Assembly: GCA_900550765.1 (NCBI GenBank)
Contig: URTC01000010.1
Span: forward strand, 1 to 14,236
From: an uncultured Clostridia bacterium
GTDB lineage: Bacteria; Bacillota; Clostridia; Christensenellales; QALW01
Length of the DNA stretch: 14,236 bases
Direction of reading: 5' to 3'
The position numbers and the translations under genes were made by a program. Under the pieces are notes generated by a model that saw only the letters and a list, made by a program, of their open reading frames with translations, did not search any database and was not told the DNA's origin. Positions 12,618 to 14,236 of this stretch are shown here, one piece after another; position 1 is the stretch's first letter; every line of letters begins with the position of its first letter.

Positions 12618-14236
12618 ATGGATATATTTGATGTACTTACCATGATCGGCGGTCTGGCTCTATTTTTATTCGGCATGAACCTCATGGGCTCCGCACTGGA
12701 AAAACGTGCCGGAAATAAGCTGAAGCAAATTTTAGGAAATATGACCTCCAGTACTTTTCGGGGGTTTATGTTAGGGCTTGGCGTCACGGCGATCATCCAG
12801 TCCTCTTCGGCCACTACGGTTATGGTGGTAGGGTTTGTAAACTCCGGCATCATGAGCATTAAGCAGGCGATCGGCGTTATCATGGGAGCAAACTTAGGGA
12901 CCTCGGTTACTTCCTGGATCTTAAGTCTTTCCGGAATACAGGGCAGCGGCAGCCTGATCATTGAGCTGCTCAAGCCCTCTTCTTTCGTCCCCGTGCTGGC
13001 GCTGATCGGCGTTATTTTCTTTATGTTTCAGAAAAACGCCAAACGCAAAGATACCGGTCTGATCCTTTTAGGCTTTTCCGTACTGATGTTCGGCATGGAC
13101 ACAATGTCCGCTTCGGTATCCGGGCTGAAGGATGTACCGGAATTCACCCGTGTGCTTACCCTGTTTTCCAATCCTATTTTAGGCGTTATCGTAGGTACGG
13201 TATTTACAGCGATCATCCAATCCTCCTCGGCCTCTGTAGGCGTGCTGCAGGCCCTTACCATTACCGGCAGCATTACCTATGCCACGGCAGTACCTATTAT
13301 TATGGGGCAAAATATTGGTACCTGCGTCAGTGCTATGATCTCCGCCATCGGCGCTTCCAAAAATGCCAAGCGCGCAGCGGTGATCCACCTTTCCTTTAAC
13401 ATTATCGCAACGCTTATTATTATGCCGCTGTACTATCTGCTGAACGCGCTGTTCCAGTTCCCGTTTACTTCCATGGCGGCAAATCCGCTGGGCATCGCCA
13501 TTGTACATACGGTATTTAAAATTTTCGCCTTGCTTCTTTTGATGCCATGCTCAAAATATCTGGAAAAGCTCTCCTTCCTCATTATAAAGGATAACAGCAA
13601 AAACGAGCAAACCGAGCTTTTGGACGAACGCTTTATGGCCACACCCTCGGTAGCAATCAGCCGCTGCCGAACCGTAGCCTCCAAAATGGCTGAGCTGGCG
13701 GTCTCCTCTTTTAAAGAAGCTCTTTCCCTGCTCTCCGCTTACAGCGAAAAAGCCGCCGATAAGGTCCGGGAAGAAGAAAACAAGGTGGATATCTACGAAG
13801 ATAAGATCGGTTCCTATCTGGTCAAGCTTTCCAGCCACAGCATGACCGAAGCTGACAGCGCCGAAGCCAATAAGCTGCTGCACGTAATCGGCGATTTTGA
13901 ACGGATCTCCGATCATGCAGTGAATATCGTAGAATCCGCCGAGGAGATCAACGATAAAAAACTGGAGTTTTCCGGAGAAGCAAGACGAGAACTGATCGTA
14001 CTGATCAGCGCCGTGTCGGAAATCCTTGATCTGGCGCTGCGGTCTTTTAAAAACAATGACCTTGACAGTGCGGTCATGGTAGAGCCGTTGGAGCAGGTAG
14101 TGGATTATCTGCGGGATTCCCTGAAAAAACAGCATATTGCAAGACTGCGCAGGCAGGAATGCACGATAGAATTGGGCTTTGTACTGACAGATCTTTTAAC
14201 AAAATTAGAGCGTTTTACCGATCACTGCTCCAACAT
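12618..14236 (+). CDS. Na/Pi cotransporter with C-terminal PhoU domain (3' end outside window)
   Basis: 539 codons are visible with no stop. The N-terminal half (about 1-325) is a Na/Pi-cotransporter (NptA/PF02690-type) membrane domain of two related halves: QSSSATT (61-67) with GANLGT (90-95), and QSSSASVG (201-208) with GQNIGT (230-235). These inverted-repeat QSSS motifs form the substrate site in the family. From about 345 on is a helical PhoU-like domain ending in LLTKLERFTDHCSN, close to the usual C-terminus. It should import phosphate with sodium, with the PhoU part probably linking it to phosphate control. The ATG at 12618 is preceded by CGGAGG about 6 bases upstream. The gene has its own Pho-box-type promoter region and follows the kinase and hydrolase genes. 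Confidence 0.93.
   Translation, partial: MDIFDVLTMIGGLALFLFGMNLMGSALEKRAGNKLKQILGNMTSSTFRGFMLGLGVTAIIQSSSATTVMVVGFVNSGIMSIKQAIGVIMGANLGTSVTSWILSLSGIQGSGSLIIELLKPSSFVPVLALIGVIFFMFQKNAKRKDTGLILLGFSVLMFGMDTMSASVSGLKDVPEFTRVLTLFSNPILGVIVGTVFTAIIQSSSASVGVLQALTITGSITYATAVPIIMGQNIGTCVSAMISAIGASKNAKRAAVIHLSFNIIATLIIMPLYYLLNALFQFPFTSMAANPLGIAIVHTVFKIFALLLLMPCSKYLEKLSFLIIKDNSKNEQTELLDERFMATPSVAISRCRTVASKMAELAVSSFKEALSLLSAYSEKAADKVREEENKVDIYEDKIGSYLVKLSSHSMTEADSAEANKLLHVIGDFERISDHAVNIVESAEEINDKKLEFSGEARRELIVLISAVSEILDLALRSFKNNDLDSAVMVEPLEQVVDYLRDSLKKQHIARLRRQECTIELGFVLTDLLTKLERFTDHCSN

Noticed and set aside
13551..14135. 194-codon minus-strand open frame within the Na/Pi transporter
   Set aside because: It is a shadow of the PhoU-domain coding sequence on the plus strand; it has no ribosome binding site or recognisable family.

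Overview
The window looks like the chromosome of a low-to-mid GC member of the Bacillota, most likely a gut-type Clostridia. The reasons are strong sigma-A-type promoters, AGGAGG-like ribosome binding sites, a preQ1-I riboswitch on queT, a cdaA-cdaR pair, and GGCTCCCC...GGGGAGCC palindromic repeats of a type I associate with gut Clostridia genomes. No rRNA, tRNA, CRISPR array or transposase gene is visible. The taxon is inferred; no marker gene fixes it.

Bases 1-3150 (minus strand) form a zinc locus: a Fur/Zur-family repressor, then znuA (lipoprotein), znuC (ATPase) and znuB (permease), which abut or overlap. A near-consensus promoter lies upstream of the repressor, with a Fur-type 7-1-7 box just downstream of the predicted transcription start, so the operon is probably autoregulated. 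The next promoter starts inside the znuB stop codon. It drives queT, a queuosine-precursor transporter cut off by the window edge, through a short leader that is almost entirely a preQ1-I riboswitch.

Bases 3186-6615 (plus strand) run divergently. They hold cdaA (diadenylate cyclase, c-di-AMP) overlapping cdaR (YbbR-repeat regulator), then a cytoplasmic CubicO/EstB-like serine hydrolase. glmM, which often follows cdaR, is not here.

Bases 6616-10080 are an AT-richer accessory segment. It begins with a 409-bp convergent spacer holding three copies of a palindromic repeat (forward, reverse, forward), 14-bp direct repeats and a 9-bp inverted repeat. Two minus-strand genes follow: a 668-residue secreted protein (carbohydrate-binding-like region, Ig-like domain, ricin-B-like lectin domain, C-terminal domain with a caspase-type His/Cys pattern) and a 310-residue membrane-anchored protein of unknown function coupled to it. 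Counted 60-base lines here are 25-35% G+C, against 50-62% in lines from the flanking genes.

Bases 10083-14236 (plus strand) look like a phosphate locus: a PhoR-type sensor histidine kinase without a visible response regulator, an overlapping HAD hydrolase, and a Na/Pi cotransporter with a C-terminal PhoU domain that runs off the window. Upstream of the transporter are four TTAACA-like hexamers at 9-14 bp spacing, the arrangement of a PhoP-binding Pho box; the first overlaps the hydrolase stop codon. The strongest leads are the lectin/caspase-like gene pair in its AT-rich, repeat-bordered island, and the Pho-box array.
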